This document shows, piece by piece, positions 44,779-52,710 of a DNA stretch of 64,000 nt. The notes beneath the pieces were generated by a model. It was given only the letters and a program-made list of their open reading frames with translations. It did not search any database and was not told the DNA's origin. A program made the translations under genes and the position numbers. This stretch comes from Pseudomonas sp. gcc21. Its GTDB lineage: Bacteria > Pseudomonadota > Gammaproteobacteria > Pseudomonadales > Pseudomonadaceae. The DNA is taken from the NCBI RefSeq assembly GCF_012844345.1, contig NZ_CP051625.1:2294001-2358000 (forward strand), read 5' to 3'. Positions within the stretch are counted from its first letter, which is position 1. Each line of letters starts with the position of its first letter.

Positions 44779-45183
44779 ATGAAAATTTTTGCACGCTCCA
44801 TGGCGGCCATCGCTTTGGCTGTATCCGCAATCTCAGCCCAGGCAGGCGTGGCGGTTATCGCTCATCCCGCTGCGGCCAAAAATCCCTCGCAGGCGGAAGT
44901 GGCGAACATCTTCCTCGGCAAGGACAAGTCGCTGACCGGCATCGATCAGGAAGGCTGGAACCCGGTGAAGGAAAACTTCTACACCACGGTGACCAGCAAG
45001 AACGAGTCGCAGCTCAAATCCTACTGGTCTGGCCTGATTTTCACCGGCAAAGGCCAGCCACCCGCCAGCGTAGCGGGTGACGCTGCAGTGGTCGCCAAGG
45101 TAGCTGCGGATCCGAACGCCATCGGCTACGTCGATAGCGCTGCGGTGACTGACGCGGTCAAGGTGCTGTTCACCTTGCCCTGA
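44779..45183 (+). CDS. Small PstS-like periplasmic binding protein, cassette copy 2
   Basis: 134 residues, signal peptide ending AQA, GVAVIAHPAAAKNPSQAEVANIFLGKD. From IFLGKD onward (about 91 residues) the protein is identical to copy 1 and the DNA differs at only about a dozen, all synonymous, positions; the signal peptide and first 20 mature residues differ. This pattern suggests gene conversion or very strong constraint on the binding part. Starts 11 bp after the porin gene behind AAGGAG. Confidence 0.8.
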   Translation: MKIFARSMAAIALAVSAISAQAGVAVIAHPAAAKNPSQAEVANIFLGKDKSLTGIDQEGWNPVKENFYTTVTSKNESQLKSYWSGLIFTGKGQPPASVAGDAAVVAKVAADPNAIGYVDSAAVTDAVKVLFTLP

Positions 45184-45202
45184 CGCGTTGTTTCATCGCA
45201 TG

Positions 45203-45227
45203 AAAGCCGACCTCGTGTCGGCTTTTT
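45203..45227 (+). terminator. Rho-independent terminator after cassette copy 2
   Basis: AAAGCCGAC-CTCGT-GTCGGCTTTTT, with the same CTCGT loop as the terminator of copy 1, 20 bp after the gene end. Confidence 0.92.
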
Positions 45228-45287
45228 GTCTGTGCTGGCTGGGCAAAATCTCCGTGTCGTTTCGCCAGATGGTCTATGCTCATCGGC

Positions 45288-46277
45288 ATGACCGACCCAG
45301 CCCTGCGCACCGTACCCATCCGCCCCTCGCCCTGCCCAACCCTGACGGGGCAGGAGCCGTTTTTCATGGTAATGAACAGCCGCTCAGGCAAGGGCAATGC
45401 CGACCAGATACGTGAAACCGTCGAGGCGCTGCTGTCCGCGGCCGGCCGCCGCTACGAGCTCATACCAGTAAGCAGCGGATCGCAGCTCGGCCCTGCTGCG
45501 CAGAAGGCGCTGGCAAAGGCGCGAGAACACGACGGAATAGTGGTAGCGATTGGTGGCGACGGTACGCTCAATGCGGTTGCCCGAGTGGTGCTGGGCTCTG
45601 GCGTCCCGTTCGGCATCCTCCCGCAGGGGACATTCAACTATTTCGGACGCTGCCATGGCATTCCCCAGGATACCGAGGCGGCAGTGCAGTGCCTACTGGA
45701 TGCCCGGGTGCGCCCGGTCAGTGTTGGGATGCTCAATGACCAGTTGTTTCTGATCAATGCGAGCCTGGGGCTGTATCCTAGGTTGCTGCAGGACCGCGAG
45801 CGTTATAAACGACGCTATGGCCGCAGCCGCCTGGTTGCACTCTGGTCGGCTCTGGCCACTCTGGCGCATGCGCACCGACAACTTGATGTTCAGCTCGAAT
45901 ACGAAGGCGCTATCCATTCACTGCGCACGCCGACCATTGTTGTGGGCAACAACCGACTCCAGATGGAACATATTGGAATCGAGGAAGCAGAGGCTTCAGA
46001 ACACAACAGGCTCGTGCTGATGAGCTCCCGACCGGTGGGCACTCTGTCACTTTACTGGCTGTTAGTACGCGGCCTGGCAAGCCGACTGGGCGACGCGGAA
46101 AATGTCATTTCCTTTGCATTCGACTCCATGGTGGTACGACCCGGCCGCGGTCGCCGCAAAGTAAAAGTGGCTCTGGATGGTGAAATCACTCGAATGGTTG
46201 CACCACTGACGTTTCGGGTCGCAAACGATAAGCTTCCGCTACTGGTGCCGCGTGTGACCGTGGAGGCGACCCCATGA
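45288..46277 (+). CDS. Diacylglycerol kinase-like lipid kinase (YegS/BmrU type)
   Basis: 329 residues. FFMVMNSRSGKGN, the catalytic glycine-rich motif VVAIGGDGTLNAVARVVL and FGILPQGTFNYFGR mark the DAGK catalytic domain; the C-terminal beta domain includes VALDGE. It phosphorylates a lipid such as diacylglycerol or a related alcohol with ATP. The start is uncertain (45276 and 45288 both possible, weak RBS). Overlaps the next gene by 4 bp. Confidence 0.88.
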   Translation: MTDPALRTVPIRPSPCPTLTGQEPFFMVMNSRSGKGNADQIRETVEALLSAAGRRYELIPVSSGSQLGPAAQKALAKAREHDGIVVAIGGDGTLNAVARVVLGSGVPFGILPQGTFNYFGRCHGIPQDTEAAVQCLLDARVRPVSVGMLNDQLFLINASLGLYPRLLQDRERYKRRYGRSRLVALWSALATLAHAHRQLDVQLEYEGAIHSLRTPTIVVGNNRLQMEHIGIEEAEASEHNRLVLMSSRPVGTLSLYWLLVRGLASRLGDAENVISFAFDSMVVRPGRGRRKVKVALDGEITRMVAPLTFRVANDKLPLLVPRVTVEATP

Positions 46278-47104
46278 CCCGCGTTCTTCAACTATCGGAT
46301 CCGCATTTCGGCACCGAGCAGCTCCATGTAGTGGATGCCCTGCATCGGTTCATCGACACCTGTGCGCCCGATGTATTGCTACTGAGCGGCGATATTACCC
46401 AGCGGGCGCGCCGTCATCAGTTCGACGCCGCTCAGCGCTTTCTGGACAAGATCACATGTCCGGTACTCGCCGTTCCGGGTAACCACGACATCCCGCTGTT
46501 CAATCTGTTCGCGCGTTTCATCAACCCGTATGGTAATTTCCAGCGCGCATTCGGGAAGCAGCTGGAGCCCGAGTTTGCCAACTCGGATGTACTGATTCTT
46601 GGGGTCAACACCACCCGCGCATCCCGCCACAAGGATGGCGAAGTGTCCGCTTCGCAGACGGCACGAGTCATCGAGCGGCTGCGTCAGGCTAAGCCCGATC
46701 AGCTACGTATCGTCATGCAGCATCACCCGGTACGCGCGGTCGCAGAATCGGACACAGCCAATTTGTTGATCGGCCGGGAACGGGCGATTCCGGCCTGGGT
46801 CGATGCGGGTATGGACCTGTTGCTTGGGGGGCACATACATCTTCCGTACGTGTGGCCGGTCTATGGTCAAGCGGGCGAAACAGGCCGCAAGGCCTGGACT
46901 GTGCAGGCCGGTACTGCAATGTCCAGCCGTACGCGCGGCCAGGTGCCCAATTCGGTCAACCTGATCCAGCATGAATACGCGGCCGGTCGGCACCGCTGCA
47001 CGGTTGAGCGGTGGGACTATTCGCTTGAAGCACAATCCTTTGTGCAGGCGTTGGTTACCGATGTCACGCCGGATCGCCCTGCCCTGAAATCAGCGCTGGA
47101 TTGA
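46274..47104 (+). CDS. CpdA-like metallophosphoesterase
   Basis: 276 residues with the complete calcineurin-like metal set: LSDPHFG (Asp, His), LLLSGDITQRA (Asp), AVPGNHDIPLFN (Asn-His), MQHHPVR and LLLGGHIHLPY (His). Closest to cyclic-nucleotide phosphodiesterase CpdA-type proteins. The substrate is not proven. Its ATG overlaps the lipid kinase stop (ATGA), so the two are cotranslated; a link with lipid turnover is possible. Confidence 0.88.
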   Translation: MTRVLQLSDPHFGTEQLHVVDALHRFIDTCAPDVLLLSGDITQRARRHQFDAAQRFLDKITCPVLAVPGNHDIPLFNLFARFINPYGNFQRAFGKQLEPEFANSDVLILGVNTTRASRHKDGEVSASQTARVIERLRQAKPDQLRIVMQHHPVRAVAESDTANLLIGRERAIPAWVDAGMDLLLGGHIHLPYVWPVYGQAGETGRKAWTVQAGTAMSSRTRGQVPNSVNLIQHEYAAGRHRCTVERWDYSLEAQSFVQALVTDVTPDRPALKSALD

Positions 47105-48127
47105 TCAACGCCTGAATTCAATATGCTGGCGGTGCGGATTGCCGCCCCGCCAGATGAACCCTTCGAAGTAGTAGTGCACCAGCGTGATAGTCAGAGCAAA
47201 TACGACCGCCAGCCGATAATCATCCTGCAGGCTGGTCAATACGTAGGCAATTGCAATTGAAGCGGCGGGCAGCACGATGATGGGCGGCAGCTTGCTGAAG
47301 TGTGTCAGGCGATAGACCAGGTTCACAGGCGCAGCCCGGTTACGATTGGTGTCGTGGGTGATGTAGATCATGAACGCCGTGATGTCATGGATGACACGCG
47401 GAATAAGAATTACAAACAGCGTGTAGCCGATCTCATGAATCAGCAATACGGAAGTCAGCATGGCGACATTACTCCACAGATACCAGACGCCAATCCGATT
47501 ACGCGAAGTCCTGGTTAACCTGAACGCCAGCACGATCACAGCTGCGCACATCAGGCCAGCTATTGCCATCAGGAATTCGAAAGCGCTGACGCCAGCAAAG
47601 AGTTCATAGCCGAGCAGACTGGCTGAGTAGACAGTTACATAAATAACGAAGCCACACAGAATCGACAACCATTTCCAGGTCTTGAATACACCGGACGGTG
47701 GCACACCCATCATCATCAGCGTCAGGCCGAGCTGCTGCGCGAGCACATGATAAATGGTGTAGAACGCCAGAAAGATGAACATCGATTGCTCGCCCAGCGG
47801 CTGCGGCCCGAATATCGCCAGGCTGGTCAGCCCTGCAAACCCCATGAAGGGCAGTAACAGGCTACGCCTGTAATGCGAGATATATTCCGAGTCAGCCATT
47901 GTCAGAAGGCTGGCTACGATATGCGGCAGCCCGAATATCACTGTCCAGAACGGCCACTGCATCGGGTCAACCGGAATATGCTGGCGCAGCAGGCGACCGT
48001 CCAGAACGAGGCTATCTATCAGCACCAGGGCAAGCGAAACAGGAACGACCGCGTAAAGCGCCAATAACCACCGGCAATCCAGCACCTGCAAAGGTCTGTC
48101 AAAGGTGTTCAATGTAAGGCCCACCAT
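47105..48127 (-). CDS. Polytopic membrane protein with conserved histidines, function unknown
   Basis: 340 residues, about eight to nine membrane helices. Histidine-bearing motifs inside or next to helices are notable: FGLPHIVAS, FYTIYHVLAQQ, IPRVIHDITAFMIYITHDTNRN and LVHYYFEGFIWRGGNPHRQHIEF. This recalls di-iron membrane enzymes such as the Brp/Blh carotene-cleaving family (GLPH motif), but overall similarity is not clear and no carotenoid genes are near. It is convergent with the phosphoesterase gene, their stops abutting. Confidence 0.6.
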   Translation of the reverse strand: MVGLTLNTFDRPLQVLDCRWLLALYAVVPVSLALVLIDSLVLDGRLLRQHIPVDPMQWPFWTVIFGLPHIVASLLTMADSEYISHYRRSLLLPFMGFAGLTSLAIFGPQPLGEQSMFIFLAFYTIYHVLAQQLGLTLMMMGVPPSGVFKTWKWLSILCGFVIYVTVYSASLLGYELFAGVSAFEFLMAIAGLMCAAVIVLAFRLTRTSRNRIGVWYLWSNVAMLTSVLLIHEIGYTLFVILIPRVIHDITAFMIYITHDTNRNRAAPVNLVYRLTHFSKLPPIIVLPAASIAIAYVLTSLQDDYRLAVVFALTITLVHYYFEGFIWRGGNPHRQHIEFRR

Positions 48128-48232
48128 CTTGTTATAGGACAGGCATTGTGGCGGAACGGGGAAACCAGTGAACGTGACGCAGTTAACAGATCGCGACGAT
48201 CAAACGCCCGTTCTAGAGGGGTTTAGATGAAA

Positions 48233-48277
48233 TGAATATATATTCAGCCGTTATTCCGGAGCAGGTGGAATAACGGC
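48233..48277. repeat. 14-bp palindrome adjoining an 11-bp inverted repeat
   Basis: TGAATATATATTCA (48233-48246) is a perfect palindrome. Immediately after come GCCGTTATTCC (48247-48257) and GGAATAACGGC (48267-48277), perfect arms around a nine-base loop. The hairpin lies 26 bp beyond the VF530 gene stop, so it may be the terminator of the RRM-VF530 transcript (minus strand, followed by an AT-rich tract). The palindrome could also be an operator for the membrane-protein gene. Confidence 0.6.
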
Positions 48278-48302
48278 GTTGTTATTTCCCGAGCGGGACG
48301 CT

Positions 48303-48533
48303 TCAGCGCTGGGAGGCCAGATACAACGCTTCTACTTTCTGGCGGGCCCAAGGGGTCATCCGCAGGAATTTGAGGCTAGAGTTCAGGCTGGGATCAACCT
48401 GGAAACAACGGATCGGGATGCGGTTTCCCAACTCTTCCCAACCGTAGGTATCAACCAGCGAGGTCAGCACCTGCTTCAGCGTTACACCGTGCAGCGGATC
48501 GTTACCGGTCTGGTCAGGCACTGGTTGATTCAT
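48303..48533 (-). CDS. VF530/DUF2132 family small DNA-binding protein
   Basis: 76 residues: [55 protein letters not shown]. This is the VF530 family, a small helical fold reported to bind DNA. Its role is unknown. It begins 20 bp inside the end of the RNA-binding-protein gene, so the two are one operon. Confidence 0.9.
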   Translation of the reverse strand: MNQPVPDQTGNDPLHGVTLKQVLTSLVDTYGWEELGNRIPIRCFQVDPSLNSSLKFLRMTPWARQKVEALYLASQR

Positions 48534-48765
48534 CCAGCTTCACGCGGATACGGCTCCCCGCTACATCCGTGCCGTTCAATCGCTTGATGGCAGCCTTGGC
48601 ATCTGACGGGTGGGGCATTTCAACAAAGCCAAAGCCCTTCGACTTGCCGGTTTGCTGGTCAAGTACGAGGTCACAGGCCGTTACGATGCCGTGTGCCTCA
48701 AACAGATTGCGCAGTTCCGCTTCGGTGGTGTTACGCGCAAGGTTGCGAACAAGGAGTTTCATCAT
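48514..48765 (-). CDS. RRM-domain RNA-binding protein
   Basis: 83 residues, a single RRM: RNP2 LLVRNLA near the N-terminus and RNP1 KGFGFVEM in the middle, then [19 protein letters not shown]. It is like the short glycine-poor RNA-binding proteins of Pseudomonas and cyanobacteria. Two adjacent ATGs (48765, 48762) follow GGGAAT; either may be used. Overlaps the VF530 gene. Confidence 0.9.
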   Translation of the reverse strand: MMKLLVRNLARNTTEAELRNLFEAHGIVTACDLVLDQQTGKSKGFGFVEMPHPSDAKAAIKRLNGTDVAGSRIRVKLDESTSA

Positions 48766-48842
48766 ATTCCCATGGTAGAATCCAGCCCGCACTATACCCC
48801 TAACGGGCAAAACCTTACATTGCCAAGCATAGTCGATTCCAC

Positions 48843-49367
48843 ATGCCCCCACCTTGCGCCAGCATTGGCCTGATCGACCCGAAAAGCCCGACCAACGTCG
48901 GAGCCGTGATGCGCGCTGCGGGTTGTTACCGCGTGGCTTCTGTCCGTTACACCGGCATGCGCTATGCAAGGGCGGCACGTTTCCATACCGATACCCAGGG
49001 CGTCAGCCAACGCATTCCTTTGATCAGCGTGAACGACGTACTTGACGATCTGCCGGCGGGCACCAGCGTGGTGTGCGTGGAACTGGTCGAAGGCGCTACC
49101 GCACTGCCTGCATTCAGCCATCCCGAGCACGCGCTTTATGTGTTTGGGCCAGAAGACGGCAGTCTCAGCCAGGTATTGATCGACCGGGCTGATCACGTCG
49201 TATATGTTCCGACTGTCGGATGCATGAATCTCGCCGCCACAGTCAACGTAGTGCTGTACGACCGCCTCGCGAAATCTTCAGCGGGTATCGGGGACGATGC
49301 CTTGATCCGCGAGAGCCGCGATACCAACAACCGGGTCAGGGTCGCCCGACCTGCCCTCCTCGATTAG
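48843..49367 (+). CDS. SpoU/TrmH-type RNA 2'-O-methyltransferase
   Basis: 174 residues of the SPOUT class: IGLIDPKSPTNVGAVMRAAGCYR (motif 1, with the Asn-Val-Gly), LYVFGPEDGSLSQ (motif 2) and YVPTVGCMNLAATVNVVLYDRL (motif 3, SAM knot). It methylates tRNA or rRNA; the target is not clear, and no extra RNA-binding domain is present. Length fits the TrmL-sized group. Divergent from the RRM gene. Confidence 0.88.
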   Translation: MPPPCASIGLIDPKSPTNVGAVMRAAGCYRVASVRYTGMRYARAARFHTDTQGVSQRIPLISVNDVLDDLPAGTSVVCVELVEGATALPAFSHPEHALYVFGPEDGSLSQVLIDRADHVVYVPTVGCMNLAATVNVVLYDRLAKSSAGIGDDALIRESRDTNNRVRVARPALLD

Positions 49368-49429
49368 CAGTCACCTACCCGCTGCGCCGGTTTGGTACAC
49401 TGCTGCGCCCTGTTCTGACGGATTCACCC

Positions 49430-50650
49430 GTGTCGGCCAAAAGCGAGCATTTTGACGTAATCATTCTCGGTGCCGGAGCATCCGGACTGCTCTGTGCCTT
49501 CACCGCTGCACAGCGCGGACGCCGCGTGCTGGTTCTCGAGCGAGCCAACAAGATAGGCAAGAAGATCCTCATGTCCGGCGGCGGCCGCTGCAACTTCACC
49601 AACCAGCTGGTCGAAGCAGACAATTTCATTTCTGCCAACCCGCATTTCTGCAAGTCAGCGCTCAGGCGTTATACCCAGTGGGACTTCATCGAGCTGGTCG
49701 AGCGCCATGGCATCAGTTACGAAGAACGCAAACACAGCCAGCTGTTCTGCAAGGATTCAGCAAAAGAAATCGTCGCTATGCTAGTCGCTGAATGCGAGTG
49801 GGCCGGCGTGCAAATCCGGACGCACTGCGAAATCAACCGGATCGAAGCTATCAACACCGGCACATCGCGCTATCGCCTTGGTCTGCAGCAGGCTGACACC
49901 GTCCGCACGCTGGCCTGCGAATCACTGGTTGTAGCGACCGGCGCACTGTCGATCCCCACACTCGGCGGCAGTGGACTGGGTTATGAGATCGCCCGACAGT
50001 TTGATCTTCCTCTGACCGAACGCCGTGCAGGACTGGTGCCGCTGATGTTCAGTGACGCGATGAAGCAGCTCTGCGAGCGCCTCTCCGGTCTGGCTGTTGA
50101 GGTCACTATCCGCTGTAACGGCCATTCATTCACCGAGAACATGCTCTTCACCCACCGCGGCATCAGCGGTCCTGCGGTACTGCAGATTTCCAACTACTGG
50201 TACCCGGGTGATGACATCTCGATTGACCTGCTGCCTGGCATCAATGCACCGCAGTGGCTCGTGCAATCGAAGCAATCCAGCGGTAAAAGCCGCCTGCGCA
50301 CAGTCCTCGGGCAGCATCTGGCAAAGGGTTTGATCGCGGAGTTGCAGCAGAAGTGGTGGCCCGAACACGACGATACCGCACTGGCTGAAATCAGCGACAA
50401 ACAACTGATTCGCATAGGAGAACAGCTCAACGGCTGGTGTCTCAAACCTTCCGCAAGCGAAGGCTATCGCACAGCCGAGGTAACCCTTGGCGGGGTAGAT
50501 ACCGACGCGATCAGTTCAAAAACAATGGAAGCCAAACAGCAGCCTGGGCTGTTTTTTATCGGTGAGGTGCTGGACGTAACGGGACACCTGGGTGGATTCA
50601 ATTTTCAGTGGGCCTGGTCTTCCGGCTACAGCGCCGGTCTCGCGGTGTGA
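49430..50650 (+). CDS. HI0933/YhiN-type NAD(P)/FAD-dependent oxidoreductase
   Basis: 406 residues. FDVIILGAGASGLLCAFTAAQRG (FAD dinucleotide fold), KKILMSGGGRCNFTN (family signature), LVVATGALSIPTLGGSGLGYEIA and a C-terminal FIGEVLDVTGHLGGFNFQWAWSSG. Relatives include flavin reductases of the BaiN group; the substrate is unknown. Start taken as GTG (VSAKSEHFD) since the frame extends back into the methyltransferase gene without an RBS. Confidence 0.92.
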   Translation: MSAKSEHFDVIILGAGASGLLCAFTAAQRGRRVLVLERANKIGKKILMSGGGRCNFTNQLVEADNFISANPHFCKSALRRYTQWDFIELVERHGISYEERKHSQLFCKDSAKEIVAMLVAECEWAGVQIRTHCEINRIEAINTGTSRYRLGLQQADTVRTLACESLVVATGALSIPTLGGSGLGYEIARQFDLPLTERRAGLVPLMFSDAMKQLCERLSGLAVEVTIRCNGHSFTENMLFTHRGISGPAVLQISNYWYPGDDISIDLLPGINAPQWLVQSKQSSGKSRLRTVLGQHLAKGLIAELQQKWWPEHDDTALAEISDKQLIRIGEQLNGWCLKPSASEGYRTAEVTLGGVDTDAISSKTMEAKQQPGLFFIGEVLDVTGHLGGFNFQWAWSSGYSAGLAV

Positions 50651-52260
50651 CCTCGGCGCCGGACCACCAGCACTGCGATAACCAGCAACCCGAGCGCGAC
50701 GTACACCAGAGTGCCAAAGAAATGCGGATGACGGCTGTAAAAGCTACCTCCGGACTCGGTCGAGAAGGGAATATCGACCAGCATTTCTGCCCGGGAAAAT
50801 GCGCGGGAGCCCGCAATGACACGACCGTTTGGGCTGGATACCACCGAGGGCCCGTTGTTGATGAGATGGATCATCGGAACCCGGTTTTCCACTCCGCGAA
50901 CGATCGACATGGCGCGGTGCTGGAACGGTTGGGTCGTCTCGCCGAACCAGTTGTCCTGTGAAAGAAAAAGCAACACCTTGCCCTGTCCCTCAGCCCCTAC
51001 CGAATCAGCGACAAATTCAGGAAATGCCGTTTCAAAACATACTTTCGGCACTACCTCCATGCCCCCCATGTTGAAATAGGCATGCCTGTCCCCGGCAGAG
51101 AGCTCACGAAGGAACTCGCCCAGAAATAGGTTGGTTATGGTTTTCAGGCCGGGAAGAGAAAAAAACGCCGGCAAGTATTCGCCGAACGGCATACGTTGAA
51201 CCTTGCGGTAGGTATCAGCCAACTCGCCGTCCTGCCCAAGGAAGGCCACCGAGTTGAAGCTCTGCCTTTCACCGTCTACCCAGCGATTCTCAACGTCATG
51301 GAAAACCAGCGGAACACCGGACTCGCTTAATCGCTGAGCATAACCGTACCGAACGCTGTAATTCTCGAAATAGCCTTTATAGCGCGCTTCAGGCCAGGCA
51401 ACCCAGGTAGCACCGCCTTTGATCAGCCGCTCGGTAGCCTGCATTTCTTCAGGCGACTCAAGACTGAAACCGGGAGCGGGCTTGGGCAGGTCCAACGTGA
51501 CAGCGTCATTGGGCTGCACCAGTCCCACTCGGCGCGTTTCCCATTCGGCAGTACGCTCGTCCCATGCCTGCAAACTGACGAATCCGTAAATGAACCAGGC
51601 AAACACCAATACGGCTGCACCTATATTGATTGCCCGATTTGCTGCGCTGCGAACCAGACCGCGCCGCAGTACATGGAACACCAGAGCGCTGACCATGAGC
51701 ATGATCGCATCCATTCCCTGCGCACCGACCAGGTCAACGCCCTGCAGTGCGGGCAGGAACTGCGTTTGCGCCTCGGCAAATCGCGCTTCGAACAGCAGCG
51801 GATAGAATGCCATTACCGCGAGGATACTGAAGGTGAAGGTGAGTACTTCAAACCCGGGAAGCGCACGCGCAAGCCACCGGTAAAGCAGACAGGCGAGGCC
51901 CACCGACAACCCTGCGTACAACCAGAAGATAGCCGCCAGGCCGAGACTGAGCGGGAACGAAAGCCCCTTCAGATTGATAGCAAACTCAACCATCCAGTTA
52001 CTGGCGCCGGCGAAGCATACTGCGCCTGCGACCCAGCCGAGCAGTGTCGCCGTCGGCAGCCGCGTACCGTCCAGTGCGAACAGCAAAGGTACCCAGCCAA
52101 GCCAGGCAGTCCAGTACAGATGGGGTATCAACCAGGGGATGCACAGCAGTGCACCGGACAACGCTGCCAGCATGATTCTGCATGCCAAGGGTCCAGCGGA
52201 TGCAACTGACGACGCATCATCAAACGGGTTTTTCGCGATGGACAGGTCAAGCCGGTTCAT
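50626..52260 (-). CDS. Apolipoprotein N-acyltransferase (Lnt) paralogue
   Basis: 544 residues. An N-terminal membrane domain (about six helices up to residue 245) and a periplasmic nitrilase-like domain. The triad is readable: Glu in WVAWPEARYKGYF, Lys in YRKVQRMPFGEYLP and Cys in PKVCFETAFPEF, so it should form a thioester acyl intermediate like Lnt, which N-acylates lipoproteins. It is not flanked by ybeX/ybeY/miaB, where pseudomonad lnt usually lies, so it may be a second Lnt-like enzyme with another acceptor. Start MNRLDLS has AGAGGCAG upstream. Confidence 0.85.
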   Translation of the reverse strand: MNRLDLSIAKNPFDDASSVASAGPLACRIMLAALSGALLCIPWLIPHLYWTAWLGWVPLLFALDGTRLPTATLLGWVAGAVCFAGASNWMVEFAINLKGLSFPLSLGLAAIFWLYAGLSVGLACLLYRWLARALPGFEVLTFTFSILAVMAFYPLLFEARFAEAQTQFLPALQGVDLVGAQGMDAIMLMVSALVFHVLRRGLVRSAANRAINIGAAVLVFAWFIYGFVSLQAWDERTAEWETRRVGLVQPNDAVTLDLPKPAPGFSLESPEEMQATERLIKGGATWVAWPEARYKGYFENYSVRYGYAQRLSESGVPLVFHDVENRWVDGERQSFNSVAFLGQDGELADTYRKVQRMPFGEYLPAFFSLPGLKTITNLFLGEFLRELSAGDRHAYFNMGGMEVVPKVCFETAFPEFVADSVGAEGQGKVLLFLSQDNWFGETTQPFQHRAMSIVRGVENRVPMIHLINNGPSVVSSPNGRVIAGSRAFSRAEMLVDIPFSTESGGSFYSRHPHFFGTLVYVALGLLVIAVLVVRRRGHTARPAL

Positions 52261-52710
52261 TGTTATTCTGCCTCTGGACACCTGTCGGGCCGTATGAAGG
52301 TCAGCGGGCACAGTAGTAATCCTGGGCTTCAGCAGCAATACCCTGTTCGGGTGAGCATAGCTGACCCAGCCCCTCTGTAGCGGTCTTCACATAGTCTACG
52401 AGCCAAACAAGGCTTTGGCTCTCACCTACTAGCTGTAGCGCCCTGTCGTTGGTCTCAAACTACCGTACCCAGCCCCCGCCCGTCCCGCAACCCGCACTTG
52501 TCAGGAACGGTCGTTTCGCCATTGGTCTGAGGAGGCGTTTGGGTTGTTTCACTCTCGTCATGGCTGAGATAAAACTAGCGCAATGCACTGCTGCGTTATG
52601 GTGCTTCGGTTGCTAGTATATGGACCAGTCATGGTGGCCATCTGACTTCACGCACTACTCATGGATGAAACAATGCACAGATCCCAGCCCTACCTTCTCT
52701 CAGGATCCGC
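52261..52710. other. Divergent intergenic region
   Basis: About 450 bp between the Lnt-like gene and the receiver-CheC gene. No open frame with an RBS and no strong hairpin seen. It presumably contains both promoters. Confidence 0.4.
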
